From assembly GCA_900095095.1 (NCBI GenBank), contig FMBT01000187.1:1-40732 (forward strand): a stretch of 40,732 nt of DNA, read 5' to 3'. The position numbers were made by a program, and so were the translations under genes. The DNA is from Fragilariopsis cylindrus CCMP1102. Taxonomy: Eukaryota > Bacillariophyta > Bacillariophyceae > Bacillariales > Bacillariaceae. A model generated the notes under the pieces. The model made no database searches. It had not been told where the DNA came from and was given only the letters and a program-made list of their open reading frames with translations. Of this stretch, positions 10,273 through 21,911 are shown piece after piece; position 1 is the first letter of the stretch, and every line of letters begins with the position of its first letter.

Positions 10273-11471
10273 ATGAGACTATCTATTACCGCTGCTACGT
10301 TTCTTTTCTGTTCTTGTGCTCAAGGATTTGCACCATCATTATCTTCGTCAAGACAAAGTAATGCGGTAGTCCAAAACGCTGTTATTAGTTCACAATGGAC
10401 TATGGATGAACCAGTTCCGGAGGTGAGTTTTATGTTTTTGTTTTTTTCGATCATTCCACGTGTCACGACAAAAAAGATTCGAATCGGCAAAACAACAACG
10501 ACGACAATAACAATTTAATTCGAACATCACAGAACAAAGAAAATAAACTATCTTAACGAGATAGATTGATTCGTTCTATGATTAAGTCAAATGGATTGAA
10601 ATTTAATAGTAAAATAAATAAAATTCTGACTCAATTCTCCTCTCTTCTATTAACTATCACTAACATCGCTCTAATTTGAATTTATTGCTACTTACTTTTC
10701 CAATATTTTTACAATGAATGGGATGTTTTGTTTTGTTTTCTTCGTGGAAACGAATATAATGGATTCTGTTTCATTTTAACTGTTAATTAATCTATCAATT
10801 AATTTCTAAAATATACGCAGGTCGATCCAAGACGTAAAAATCCTGATGAACAACCACCATCGGCACCTGTTCGTATGCCTGTTATTGATACCGATAGTGG
10901 ACAGATGGATGTCCTATCTCGTTTATTAAAGGATCGGATTTTACTTTTAGGACAAGGTGTTGATGATGAGGTTGCAAATGTGTTAGTTGCACAATTATTG
11001 TATCTAGCAAATGAAGATCCTGAAAAGGATATTACGTTGTACATTAATTCACCAGGTGGATCAGTTTCGGCTGGTATGGCAATTTATGACACCATGCAAT
11101 ACATTCCGTGTGATGTTAGTACAGTTTGTTTTGGTATGGCAGCATCGATGGGGGCATTCCTTTTAGGTGCAGGAGCAAAGGGGAAACGTCGTGCCCTACC
11201 CAATTCACGTATTATGATCCATCAACCATTGGGTGGTGCACAAGGACAGGCTGCCGATATTGAAATCCAAGCAAAGGAAATTCTATTTATCAGAGAAGTT
11301 CTAAACACGTACATTGCTGAATATTGTGACCAACCCAAAGATAAAATTGAAGAAGATTGTGATCGTGATTTCTTCATGACACCCGAAGAGGCAGTCGAAT
11401 ATGGTATCATCGATGAAGTCGTTAAAACTAAAACGTCTCATATTACCAAACCGGACATGCCTACATTGTAA
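10273..11471 (+). CDS. clpP: Plastid ATP-dependent Clp protease proteolytic subunit
   Basis: Exons 10273-10422 and 10821-11471 with a 398-nt GTGAGT...CAG intron in phase 0 give 266 residues. The N-terminus is a signal peptide ending CAQGFAP, an ASAFAP-type site with Phe at +1, so the precursor should enter the plastid through the ER. The mature part is a canonical ClpP: Ser159 in GMAASMGA, His184 in MIHQPLGG and Asp233 in DRDFFM form the catalytic triad. The INSPGG oxyanion segment and the [10 protein letters not shown] head region are intact. It forms the tetradecameric barrel that degrades proteins unfolded by ClpC-type chaperones in the stroma. The intron falls between the targeting exon plus linker and the enzyme, consistent with presequence acquisition by exon shuffling. 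All frames are intact, unlike its minus-strand neighbours. Confidence 0.96.
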
Positions 11472-11783
11472 TAATATGTTTGTATAATTACAGTAGTTAC
11501 ACAATAATCAAATCAAATCAAATCAAATCAAATCAATAAATAAAACTTTAACTGAAATGGTAGTATCATGAGTATTATTTTATGAAACGACCAAATTATT
11601 AGCAAAATAAATCCTTCGCATTTTTATATGTAACATTAAATAAATTATTAAGGACAATGACAATGACAAACAGGAAAAGGAACTTTTCTCGTAATAGTTA
11701 GATTAAATTTTAAAGTAATAAGGCGAAAGTTTTACTAGTATAACGTGTGTAAAAGCATTTCATATGTATTGTCCATAAGACCA
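11472..11783. other. Intergenic, convergent 3' ends
   Basis: 312 nt between the stops of ClpP and the DUF1769 gene. It contains a perfect AATCA pentamer repeat at about 11506-11535 in the presumed ClpP 3' UTR and a TACAGTA motif at 11489-11495. Confidence 0.6.
11506..11535. repeat. (AATCA)n pentanucleotide repeat
   Basis: Six or so head-to-tail AATCA units follow the ClpP stop codon. Confidence 0.8.
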
Positions 11784-14432
11784 CTATTTGTTGGAATGTT
11801 GTTGTTGATCGTCGTGGAACTTTGCTTGTTCCCATAAGCATTCATGCCACACATCAAATGACCATAGAGGTTGATCACCGTGTGCCGCCATAATTTGGAG
11901 TGGTTGTCCATTAAGCATATCTTCCAAATTGAGGCTACCCAACATATTTCCAAGTTCAATAGAAAACTCTTGAAAGTTAAATAGATGTGTAAGAATTCGA
12001 AGGTATAAATTTTGGTTGTATTTGTCTTCGGATCCGCCGCCTTCTGAACGTAAAGTTTATCAAATGTCTTCTTCCGCATCTTTGCACGTTGAAGCGAGGT
12101 TTCCCCTTTGAAATTTGTACCCAGATGTTCCGATTCGCTTCCGATGGTTCTATTCGAACATCATCGAGCGGATTCATGGTAGAACTTTTTTCGGAAACAA
12201 TCCCATTTGCTGTATAGTTGTTGCTGCTACTACTACAATCATCATCCATAATAATGCACTGTGGAGTGCTTCCTAGAGGTGACAAAGATGTCGGTCGATC
12301 TACGTCCACCTTGGTATCCAATTGAGGCGCAAAGAAGCTAATTACTTTAAGTGCACCTTTTAGGATCCATTTAGGAGGCAATTTACCAAATCTTCTATCG
12401 AATCTGAGACCGGTAACCAATTCTGTAAAGGGTGTCGACTTTTTGAATCGACCCCTTATGCACGCTTGATATCTTCGATTTACTCCCTTAAAGTATCCTA
12501 TATTGTCATCATATGGTTCTGGTGTCGTACCTTCAGCATAACGCAACCTGAGAAGTAGACTCCCCTCGAAGAGATCGGATTCGAAATCAACGACCAACGA
12601 TTCTCCTGGCTTTTCGTTTCCGTTATTTATAGGTAGAATGACGCATTTTTCACAGCAGGCATAATGTGGTAGTTGCTGCTGCTGTTCGTCGTCGCCAAAC
12701 TTTCCCCAATGCTGAGCAAGACGTTGAGACCAAGTCAAATGAGAACCCGGTACCCACAGCGGTTCATCCGAATTACTAAATCGAATACATTTGACACGAG
12801 TATTGCTTCCTGGTGTAGGTCTCAATGCAATTGGTGCTTGTGGCCAATTTTTTGGTTCAATCGCTGGTAGAAAGTTCGTATTACAACGACAGGGAAGAGG
12901 ATCCGAGGGACGGTCGCCATTACTACCATCAACAGCATTCCCTTCGTCGGTATTGGTTGTTGGACATGACGGATCAAATGTCCCCACATATACCAAACTA
13001 GCTTGCTCGTATCGCTTTTTGGTTTGTGACATATTCGAAAAAATACTTTTCGTTGAATCCCTACGATCTTTCCGATTCATTCTAGACTGTTGTAAATCAG
13101 CGGGGGAAAGTAAATCGTCTACCGTCTTTTGTTGTCGTTCCGAAACTTGTTCCAGCATGTCAAAGGAAGATTTTCCAATCTGTTGTTGTTACTGCTGTTG
13201 TTGTCGATATTGTTATCGTCATCACCATCCTCATCGTCATCCCATAATTTTAAACCGTCCTCTAATTGTGATGCAAATATACACTCAATTGATTCTTGGA
13301 TAGTAGGATCTTCAGAGATAGAAATAGGCCTATCGTGGTATTGATCATGATATTGATGTTGATGCCTAACATCGTTGTTGTTATAATCAGCAGCGCCGAC
13401 ACTTAATAGTCTGTTATTAGATTTTTCGAATATTGTTTTATCATCATTATTGTTCATGATGTTAGGGACCCCGCAAATCGATTCTAGTAGATAGGAATGA
13501 TGCAGAATAGACGTCGCACAATTTATTTTATTGATATTAATTTCTTCGTTAAGTTTCTGTCCATCTCCACTCGAAGTTCGGATTGTTGATGCTGATAATT
13601 ATTTTTCATGGTAGACGGTGAATAGGATTCCGAGACAACTTTTGTTTGTTCTGTCATATATTTGAGTTTTGTTGTTGTTGTTGTTACTATTGTTGCGTTG
13701 TCGATGATAAATCGCGCTCCTGTTTGAGGGTAGACTAACATTATTATTTGAAGGAGGGTTTAATCCAACATCGACAGAACTACTACTACTCCCCTGTTGG
13801 ATAATATCAGCTACTTCAGCCCCATCAACATCACGACAACTCTCGTCGGATCTTTCCTTACAGAACGAATCTTTGCTATTAATCTTAATATTAATATTAT
13901 TACCGTTACAACTGTTATTCCGACTACTATGCAATCGTTGCAAAAGGATGGGAGGAGACGATAGCGCCCGTTTCAGAAATTTAATACTAGATGTTCTTCT
14001 TCTCCTTCTTTTATTTGCACCACTTTGGGTAGTTTGAACAGGAGAAGTGGGAGAAAAGAATGTTTCTTTTTTATTGTTATTGTTGTTATCTTTTTGATTT
14101 TTCGAAGGATGATGAACAAAAGTCTCTTCCACTGAATCCCGTGCTTGTAATGCTTGTTCACCTTGCTCTGATTGTAGTTTTGCCTCTTTTCTTTTCGATC
14201 TGAAAAGAAAAGATGATTTTCTTGGAAAACTCGAACTGTTATTGTTGGAGACATTGGTATCACTGCTAATGATACGATCATTAGGAGGTATCATTGCCGA
14301 CCCGCCACTGCCGCCGTTGCTGCTGCCACCGATTTGATTGTTTCTGTCTTTGTCGCCAGATGCAGTAGCAGTAGAAGTTGTAACAGGATCAGACGCTTCT
14401 ACAGTTATATCCTTCATCTTGCTCTTACCCAA
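11784..14432 (-). CDS. DUF1769-domain protein
   Basis: Taken as one gene from ATG at 14432 to the TAG at 11784, about 883 residues, after five single-base corrections (near 13668, 13555, 13171, 12087 and 11985). Each join restores sensible protein, and the total becomes a multiple of three. The C-terminal half matches the fungal/algal DUF1769 pattern: VDFESDLFEGSLLLRLR, then YFKGVNRRYQACIRGRF, FTELVTGLRFDR, PPKWILK and RPTSLSPL, with a Trp-rich end (LWSFDVWHECLWE) visible only in the corrected frame. The function of DUF1769 is unknown. The N-terminal half is disordered, Ser/Asn-rich and basic (KRRRRRTSSIKFLKRAL). It could instead be two genes, with a start at 13457 (MNNNDDK), but the frame stays open across the junction. 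The high density of shifts makes decay possible. It converges with ClpP and diverges from the ABC-F gene. Confidence 0.62.
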
Positions 14433-14986
14433 TTACTTTAGTTACTGTACCAAGATGGTAAGAAATCAAGATAGCATTGGGTAGAGGCGAGAAAGAATGT
14501 TGTCGATTGTCGATGAAAAGCAAGCATCGAATTCTATTTTTAAATCTTGTGTCGAAAAACGCTCTCGCTCTGCCGGCGCAATTCTTGTTCATATGATTTA
14601 TATTGTATTATTCATAAGATGATACTTGTCGTTTAGTATCCTTTAAATAAAAATATATTCTTCAATACAGTACTATAATAATATTATTATTATGATGATG
14701 TCCACGTCATTTAACACCTCATTAATTCTGGAGCGACGCTACTAGAAGTAGATAGTACGGTGTATTGACGTACGAGCGAAAATTCAGAATTCACACCACC
14801 CAAACTTCTTTTTAGCTTCGCATCGATCGAGGTATCGAATCTTCTCGGAATGAAAAGAAAACAGGAAAAACGCCACACACATCAAAATCCTGACACAACA
14901 AATCGACGCATTCTGTATTCTATCTACATAAATCATCAGAAAATCTGTAATCTTAAATCATAAAATTAAAAAGAATATAGAATAAA
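14433..14986. promoter_or_regulatory. Divergent promoter (DUF1769 / ABC-F)
   Basis: 554 nt between divergent genes. TACTGTA lies at 14443-14449, a few bases before the DUF1769 ATG, and TACAGTA at 14666-14672. An AT-rich ATAATATTATTATTATG stretch follows the second. No gene is seen. Confidence 0.4.
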
Positions 14987-17324
14987 ATGATACTAAAATT
15001 CTCTTCTTTCCTTTCAGTTGCTGCTGTCGCAACTTCTATCGCCTCCATCAACAGATGTGAGGCATTTGGACCGAACGCCTTCACGTCGAAGACGACAACA
15101 AGCCAACTATTCGTTTCATCAACACCAGTAGCTGAGAAAGCTGCTGCTGATGCTGGTCCCCCTATAGAAGAAGAAGAAGTATATGGTACGGTTGTGGGTG
15201 ATACGAAAGGCGCGTCATTGCGGTTAGACAATGTTGCTATTTCTCGTGGTGCATCATCTTTATTGAAAAACATTGATTGGAGTGTCCAACCAAACGAACG
15301 ATGGGGAATAGTGGGAATTAACGGTGCAGGAAAAAGTACTCTATTGGGAGCTATTACAGGAACAGTTCGAATGGATGAAGGTCATGCTTTTGTTCATTCT
15401 AATATTCGTGTCGGATATTTGAAACAATCTGTAAGTCAATAAAATAATGCTTAAGCCAGTCAAAGAATCCGAGCGATACTGCTTTTAATTGGAAACATCA
15501 TAAAGTGTTATACATAATCTTATATTGTTCGTCGTTTGTCGATATTATACATATGTAGGCTGTTAGTGGTTCTACGAAGACCGTTGCGGAAGAAGCGAGA
15601 AGTGAAATGACGTACATAGAAAATGCTCGAGAAAAACTAGAAGAAGTGTCGAAAGTAGTTGAAGACGGTGATTATTCTGAGGAAGCCTTAAACGATTTGG
15701 CTGTGGCTCAAGAACATTTCGAAACTATTGGCGGGTATCAACAAGAACAATTAGTCGACACGGTATTGAAAGGATTAGGATTCGAGTCGGAAGATTCCGA
15801 TCGATTATGTAAAGGTTTTAGTGGAGGTTGGCAAATGCGAATTGCACTTGCACGACTACTTCTGTCGAAGCCATCATTATTACTTCTAGATGAACCTTCG
15901 TAAGTTTTGTTACCGCAGCGCTGCATAGATTCATTACTGTATATGTGAAATTGTTCTTTACTTTTTTGTTTTGTTCCTTAAGTAAGGTACAGGCAGTCCT
16001 CTGATAAAATTGTCATTCAAACTAATTCTTGTTCATCATAATAAAATTATTGTTAACAGGAACCATTTAGATTCATCGGCTCGAGATTGGCTGGGAAAGT
16101 ATATTGCCACTTACGATGGTAGTGTTGTATTGGTATCTCATGACGTCGGCCTGTTGGATACCAGTGTTAATTCAATTGCAGAGATTGTTGGAAATACCCT
16201 CATTGAGTATCGATCATGCTCATATAATAAATATTTGGAAGAAAAGGAGTTCCGCGCCGCCACTGCCCAGGCAGAATACGAAAGCAACGTTGAAGAAGCC
16301 GCGAGACTTCAATCCTTCATTGATAAATTTGGAGCTGGAACAAAAGCAAAGTCCGCCCAATCGCGTGTCATAATGTTAGAAAAAATGAAAAAAGAAGGAA
16401 AATTAGACCCACCTCCTATGGCTATCATGCGTGACACAAAAATACCCGAACTCGTGTTGCCTCCTCCTCCAAAGCCCAACGGAGAATACCTCCTCACACT
16501 GAGCGGTGCAACCATTGGTTACAACCCAGCCGAACCACCACTCTTACAGAATATTGATCTAAAAATTTCTAGGGGGATGAAATTGCTTCTGCGAGGACCA
16601 AATGGAGCTGGAAAATCTACATTATTAAAGGCTTTAAGAGGGAATGTACCCGAAATGATTCAAGCTGGAGAGCGTATCGAGAATGATCGATTGAAGTTAG
16701 GGACCTTTACACAAGATTTAGCGCAAGAGCTGGATCCCGAATCCCGTGCCGTAGACCTTGTCACTGACTATGCGCGAATGGGTGCCGATGGGGATATGAC
16801 CGTGACGGATGAAGCCGCACGAAGTGTTTTGGGTCGACTTGGATTAGGCGGAGAGAAACCCTTACGGAAAGTTGCTGCACTTAGCGGAGGTGAAAAGGCG
16901 AGAGTTGCGCTTGGCATGTTTGCCCTCAAAGCAAGCAATTTACTCATGTTGGATGAACCAAGTAATGTAAGTAGGCCGTGATTTTATGTAAAAATAACCA
17001 TATTATATGTATGGAAAATCCCGTATTTATATTCCCTAACACACACACACACACACCTTTTCTCTTTTGCGTCTATTTTGTTATTCTTAAAAGCATCTTG
17101 ATGTTGGCTGCATTGCCGGTCTTGCCAAAGCATTAAGTAACTGGGGCGGTCAGGATGGAGGTATAGTAGTAATTTCTCATGACCGCGAATTCTGTGACAA
17201 GATTGGTTTCACTCATGTTGGTACAGTCATGGATGGCAAACTTGTATTGGAGCAACGGGATCTTCGTGAAAGTGATTGGGAACAATATGATATTGGTGCA
17301 GCCAACTCAAAACTAGCAGATTAA
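14987..17324 (+). CDS. Plastid-targeted ABC-F ATPase
   Basis: Four exons (14987-15430, 15559-15899, 16060-16966, 17094-17324) give 640 residues. A signal peptide ends RCEAFGP, an ASAFAP-like plastid site. Two ABC domains follow without membrane segments, the ABC-F layout. Domain 1 has Walker A GINGAGKST, signature FSGGWQMR and Walker B LLLLDEPSNHLD. Domain 2 has Walker A GPNGAGKST, signature LSGGEKAR and Walker B LLMLDEPSNHLD. A charged helical linker with AAATAQAEYES and GTKAKSAQSR separates them. ABC-F proteins bind the ribosomal E site and regulate or rescue translation (EttA, Uup, GCN20 types); here the likely partner is the plastid 70S ribosome. Introns 2 and 3 cut both domains inside the same DEPSNHLD motif, four nucleotides apart relative to the motif. 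All frames are intact. Confidence 0.93.
17038..17056. repeat. (AC)n dinucleotide repeat
   Basis: AC dinucleotide run inside the third intron of the ABC-F gene. Confidence 0.85.
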
Positions 17325-18180
17325 TATTTTTGAGGATGTTGATGTTCTTAATTTATAGATCTAATAATATTTTTGTAATAGCTTTAAGTACGTACAGTAT
17401 GTTAATTATTTTTGATCGGCTACGCTAAGCTTCTTGAATTAGGTTTTGGTTAGACGCCGAAGGGGGTAGACAGGTTTGATTGCTACAAGTCGTAGGTAGT
17501 ATATTTTATATTTATTTGAAAACTATATTGCGTCCTAACGTTACTTACTGTACCGTAATTTGTTTTTGTTAATACATCGTTACATAAAATTTAATGTCTT
17601 CCAATTAAAACAATTATTCAATCATTATTTTTATACACAGTAGTTCCCTTTCACATAAAAATTAATAACTAACGGTTCTTTAATTAAATGGTTTTTAATG
17701 ATCTTAAAAACATAAAAGAACTACACGACTTCAGAAGGCTTATCTTTGCTTTATCATGTGCGTGCCAGCTTCAACGAAAAAAATATAAATAGTTAGTTTT
17801 ACTTGAACTTGCGTAACGCATTACGGGAATAATATCGATGCCACCACATCCACACCCTCTAGATTCCAACGCATACGATGACATTAAATCATTATGTTTC
17901 TTGCCGTTATGCCTGAGATAGAATAGAGGTGTCAGAATTCGAGAATGTCAGCACCAGCAGTGGCATTCTCGCATTAGCAGTTCATTTAGCATTTCATTTA
18001 GTTCAACTCACAAATAGACAACATTCGTTATCAATAAGGTAAGTAAGTTTAGTGAGTTTCAACATTCATACAAATAATAGTACACTCATTCACATAAATC
18101 AAACTAACTTACTATACTTTGCATCTTACAACAACACATATTACAAAATCAGCAAATTTGTATCCCCTCCAAACTAAGCC
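17325..18180. other. Intergenic with dispersed repeat copy A
   Basis: 856 nt between the ABC-F gene and the secreted-protein gene. It contains repeat copy A (17639-17750) and TACAGTA/TACTGTA motifs at 17393-17399 and 17546-17552. A 26-codon frame starting at 17838 is too short to support. Confidence 0.6.
17639..17750 (+). repeat. Dispersed direct repeat, copy A
   Basis: About 112 nt closely similar to 19540-19648 in the same orientation, differing by small indels and a few substitutions. Within it GTAGTTC (17640-17646) and GAACTAC (17718-17724) form a short inverted repeat, giving a ~85-bp foldback unit reminiscent of a MITE remnant. Confidence 0.85.
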
Positions 18181-19019
18181 ATGCGTATCTCCTCCACCTC
18201 TCTCACACTCCTTGCCTTGTCCCTTTCAATGGCAAATGGGGCTCTCCCTCTTTCAAGGCAACTCGGCCATGCTTTGGAATCGATCCAACAACAGCAATCA
18301 AACACGAGATCATTGACATTCAAGAAATCTTTGATCAGGGCTCTCCAGGCCCAGACCGACACCGAACAGGATATGGACCCTGACTTATTGGCCGCAATGC
18401 CATGCCTTGAGGCTCTTATGACAATTACAATGGAAGATGGTGGAGATGGAGATGGCGGCGATGTTGGAGATGATGGTGGTGACGATGAAGACAACCCACT
18501 AGCTTTCCTCGACGGTCTCGACATGGATGATGGTGAGATCTGCGACAGAACTACTGGCATTTGCGATTTCTCAAGTGTCAAAGATGAGGCCAAGATCGAA
18601 TGTGATGAAACTGGTGGAAAAATTATTTCTAATGACTTCCTCATATGCAAGGAGGATATGGATGACGTTGATGAAGGAGCGCCCGATATGGACATAATTT
18701 ACAATAACGTTCCTATCTGTTTTCCCCAAATCTGCCCAGATGATGCAAATATGTTTGAAATGATGGGAATGATGATGGAGATGCTTGCAGCGATGTTTGA
18801 AGGATTCGGAGGGGACGAAACTGTAACTGCTGAACCAGGTACAGAAATAGATTTGGGAGCAATGTTCACTAAACAGGAGTGCGCTAGCGGCACCAAACTC
18901 GCGACCAGCGACAAAAAGACACTGAAACTGGTGGTGGTAGCAGTGCGGCAGTAAGGAACATCATTTGGTCCTTTTCAGTTGCAGCTGCCGTCGGTATTGG
19001 GGCATTCCTTGCTGTCTAA
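18181..19019 (+). CDS. Secreted acidic Cys-containing protein, GPI-like tail
   Basis: The open frame ends at 18954 as 257 residues, but one missing A in the GAC-AAAAA-GAC run near 18915 would shift it into a frame ending at 19019, giving about 279 residues. That frame reads DTETGGGSSAAVRN and then a hydrophobic SFSVAAAVGIGAFLAV end, a textbook small-residue omega site plus GPI-attachment tail. The N-terminus is a signal peptide (MRISSTSLTLLALSLSMANG). The mature part is acidic with a Gly/Asp-rich stretch at about 90-105, paired cysteines (ICDRTTGIC, IECDETGG, PICFPQIC) and a Met-rich MMGMMMEML patch. I do not recognise a family. Codons are rich in C-ending forms (CTC, TCC, ATC), unlike most neighbours, suggesting high expression. 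It is flanked by the two direct-repeat copies. Confidence 0.72.
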
Positions 19020-20216
19020 GATTGCAAGGTGTTTCATAGTGTGTAGTTATATTAACGTATAAGCTTATATTTGGTCAAATCGTCAAATGCAGCGGTTGAC
19101 TTTCAGTGTCTACTGTGCTGCAATACTACAATTTGAAATTGAAATAATAGATATAAATGCATGTCAAGTGTATAGTATGAATAGTAAAAAACTTGCATGG
19201 CATATTCTTTCGATAGGGCAGGATCCTGTTATTCTTTTCCCTTGTCGTATCTATGTAGATACTGGTCCGCACCCAGAAGGTAAGAATTAAGTTGCATTTA
19301 AAAATTGATTCTCGCTTTTACTAGATTGCTGTGTTCTAGCTGTACCGGCGGCATCCCCAACAATACAAGTATGGGATCAGGCGACAGACAGGAGGGAAAG
19401 AGGTGAGTCTAGTTATATTCTTTTTTTTTTAATGTACCATCAAATGTCAATAAAACAGAGTAGTATTCGTACACTTCAATCACTATTTAAGTTATGGCAT
19501 GAATAATAGCTTATGTATATACTTAAAAATAATAACGCAAGTAGTTCCCTTTCAATAAAAATTAATAACTAACGGTTCTTTATTAAATGGTTTTTAATGA
19601 CCTAAAAAAAAGAAAAGAACTACGCGACTTCAGAAGGCTTATTTTGCTCCGATCTTCACTTGAATAATTTATCAATAATACCTTATTACGTGTGCAGTAC
19701 GTCGTGCGATTGAACGTGTAAAAGCAATGTCGAATCATTGTATATATCGACTGTGCGTTGTTTGCAAATGCTTGACCCGAATTTGTCGAATAAGCGTGCG
19801 CTGTGTGTGGGCGCACGGGTCGTTAAGGGCAGGGGGGGACTTTACCTATGAACAGACACCGAAAATTAAAGTTCGGAAGGAAATGAGGGAGGATCAATAA
19901 TGTACACACATGTAATAACAATAAGAACTCAATACAGTCGAACGCGAATTGTGAGAATTTGTGAAATACCGTATATTACACTTCAAGTAGTATGTACTGA
20001 TTGTACCAGGGCTGCACGCTCTACTGTATCATCACAACTTTTAATGTCAAGACATAAGCAAACCGAGACGAATACGAATATCAACAGTAACTGCTGCATT
20101 GTAAAAGAATCATATCGGTAGACACACGAGATCGCATTGGAGCGATGGGAGGACTTACAACGAGCACAGTATTATAAGACCCCCAACACCAGCATTAGCA
20201 TTTGCATTTGCATCAC
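19020..20216. other. Intergenic with dispersed repeat copy B
   Basis: About 1.2 kb with repeat copy B (19540-19648), a poly-T run near 19421-19430 and a TACTGTA motif at 20022-20028 in the probable promoter of the dioxygenase gene. The open frames at 19087-19290 and 19900-20121 have no recognisable features. Confidence 0.6.
19540..19648 (+). repeat. Dispersed direct repeat, copy B
   Basis: Second copy of the repeat at 17639-17750, same orientation. The terminal GTAGTTC (19541-19547) and GAACTAC (19617-19623) are conserved. Copies A and B flank the secreted-protein gene at a distance of about 540 and 520 nt. Confidence 0.85.
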
Positions 20217-21730
20217 ATGATGACCAGTACAATTCCAAAGAACGATGAAGTTGAACGACTGATAAACGGTATTTCTCATGCTTTAAAATCATCATCATTG
20301 CTTTCATTGATGCGTCGTTCTCGTAAAAACAATAACAAAGACAATAACGATAACAGTAACAGTAACAATAACGATACGAGTACAAGTACAAGTAGTTGTG
20401 GAATATCAGCTATTTCTCAATCGACTTTAAATGATCATATTTTACCCATCCGAGAAGCACTAGAACGTATCGATCCACTAAGACTGTTAGATCTTGAATT
20501 GATACCAGAATCATCTTTATCAACAACATCGTCGTCATCGCAATCGCATTCGCAATCGCATTGGGACCACGAATTAAGGACGGGTAAGTTAGTTCCGTTG
20601 CTGTGATTCTTGTGTGTTTAGTCTTGACTGTGTGCCTGTGGTACTGTAACAAGAAAAGAAACTAAAATAACTGCTTTTTCACCTAATAAATAATCCTGGC
20701 TAACATGTCGACTTTTTTTTTTGTATTTTTACTTCCATATTATTTATCTTATATGGATATACTTTCTTGTTAATAATTTCCTTTTGCTGTTACTAACGAT
20801 ATAGAGTTTATTGTCGTCCTATTTGTGATCAAATACGACCGAAGCTGTCTATGGATGATGGGGAGGATGACGATGATGACATTGATATGAACGATAACGA
20901 TAAAGACTACTCTATCGACGATAGGAAAAGTGTAGTTCGGTACCTACATATTGCAGAAGTTCCTGATCAATACACAATTGGAATATTCGTTTTCGGTCCG
21001 AATGAATGTATCCCGTTACACGATCATCCGGAAATGTGTGTTCTATCTCGAGTTTTGTATGGTGATCTACAACGATTATCATTAGATTTGGACCGCGGTG
21101 GAGAAGAAAAAGAAAAACCATCAACAACAGCAGCAGCAGCAGAAGAAGAACAAGTAGTTATCATTCGTCGGTCATCACCACCACAACCGCTATCGCCATC
21201 ATCATCGTCGTCGTCTTCGTGGTTTTCTCGAGGAGCAAATTGGCTTCGGAGTAATAATAATAATAATAATAACAACAATAACAATGATAATAATAACAAC
21301 AACAATACGATAACAACAATCCTTGCTACCTACCGGAAGGATCCAAAATCGCTTATAAAAATGCAGTTGATTTCTTACAAGCACCGGATGTTGCTGCATT
21401 GTATCCCTACGAAGGGAATTTACATGAATTTGTTGCTGGGCCACATGGAGCAGCTGTATTGGATGTTTTATTGCCACCGTACGATGATGAACAAAAACGA
21501 GATTGTACCTTTTATAAAATACAAGACATCACAAAAGCTATGATTCAACAACAGCAACAACAAATATCATCATCAACGACGACGATACCAACGATAACGA
21601 AGAGGTGGAGTTGGACCCAATCTCCTTTTTCTTCATCTACGTCATCATCGTCATCATTTTCATCGAATGTAATACACGAACCGAATGCACATCATCATCC
21701 ACAATCGTTTTCATCGTCGTCGTCCACCAG

Positions 21731-21763
<33 letters not shown>

Positions 21764-21911
21764 CAAAGAACCATGTCTTATCATTCCAACTGGTCAACCA
21801 GAAAATTTCCACTGTATTTCGGGTCGATACCGTGATTTGGGTGAATCCGAAGACAATTCTGACGACCACAACAATAATAACAGTGACGATTCCTCTTACG
21901 ATATGCACTAA
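20217..21911 (+). CDS. Thiol dioxygenase, ADO/plant cysteine oxidase family
   Basis: Exon 1 is 20217-20583 and exon 2 is 20807-21911. The donor is GTAAGT and the acceptor ATAGAG, and the joined frame reads LRTVYCRPICDQ. One missing base in the Asn-rich tract near 21305 is needed to continue, giving about 490 residues. The cupin is recognisable: RYLHIAEVPDQYTIGIFVF, then IPLHDHPEMCVLSRVLYGDL with two iron-binding His, and after an insertion GNLHEFVAGPHGAAVLDVLLPPYDD with the third His and RDCTFY. These are the hallmarks of 2-aminoethanethiol dioxygenase and plant cysteine oxidases. The family uses Fe(II) and O2 to oxidise cysteamine or N-terminal cysteine, the oxygen-sensing step of the Cys N-degron pathway. 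A ~70-residue Ser/Asn/Gln-rich insert separates the cupin halves, and the C-terminal ~100 residues are again low complexity. ATG 20217 was preferred over the upstream TTG. Confidence 0.85.
21240..21312. repeat. (AAT/AAC)n coding microsatellite
   Basis: Poly-Asn tract within the dioxygenase; the frame is lost at or just after its end. A second AAT run lies at about 21731-21763 in the same gene. Confidence 0.8.

Noticed and set aside
19087..20121. Open frames at 19087-19290 and 19900-20121
   Set aside because: Short, featureless and in AT-rich intergenic sequence.
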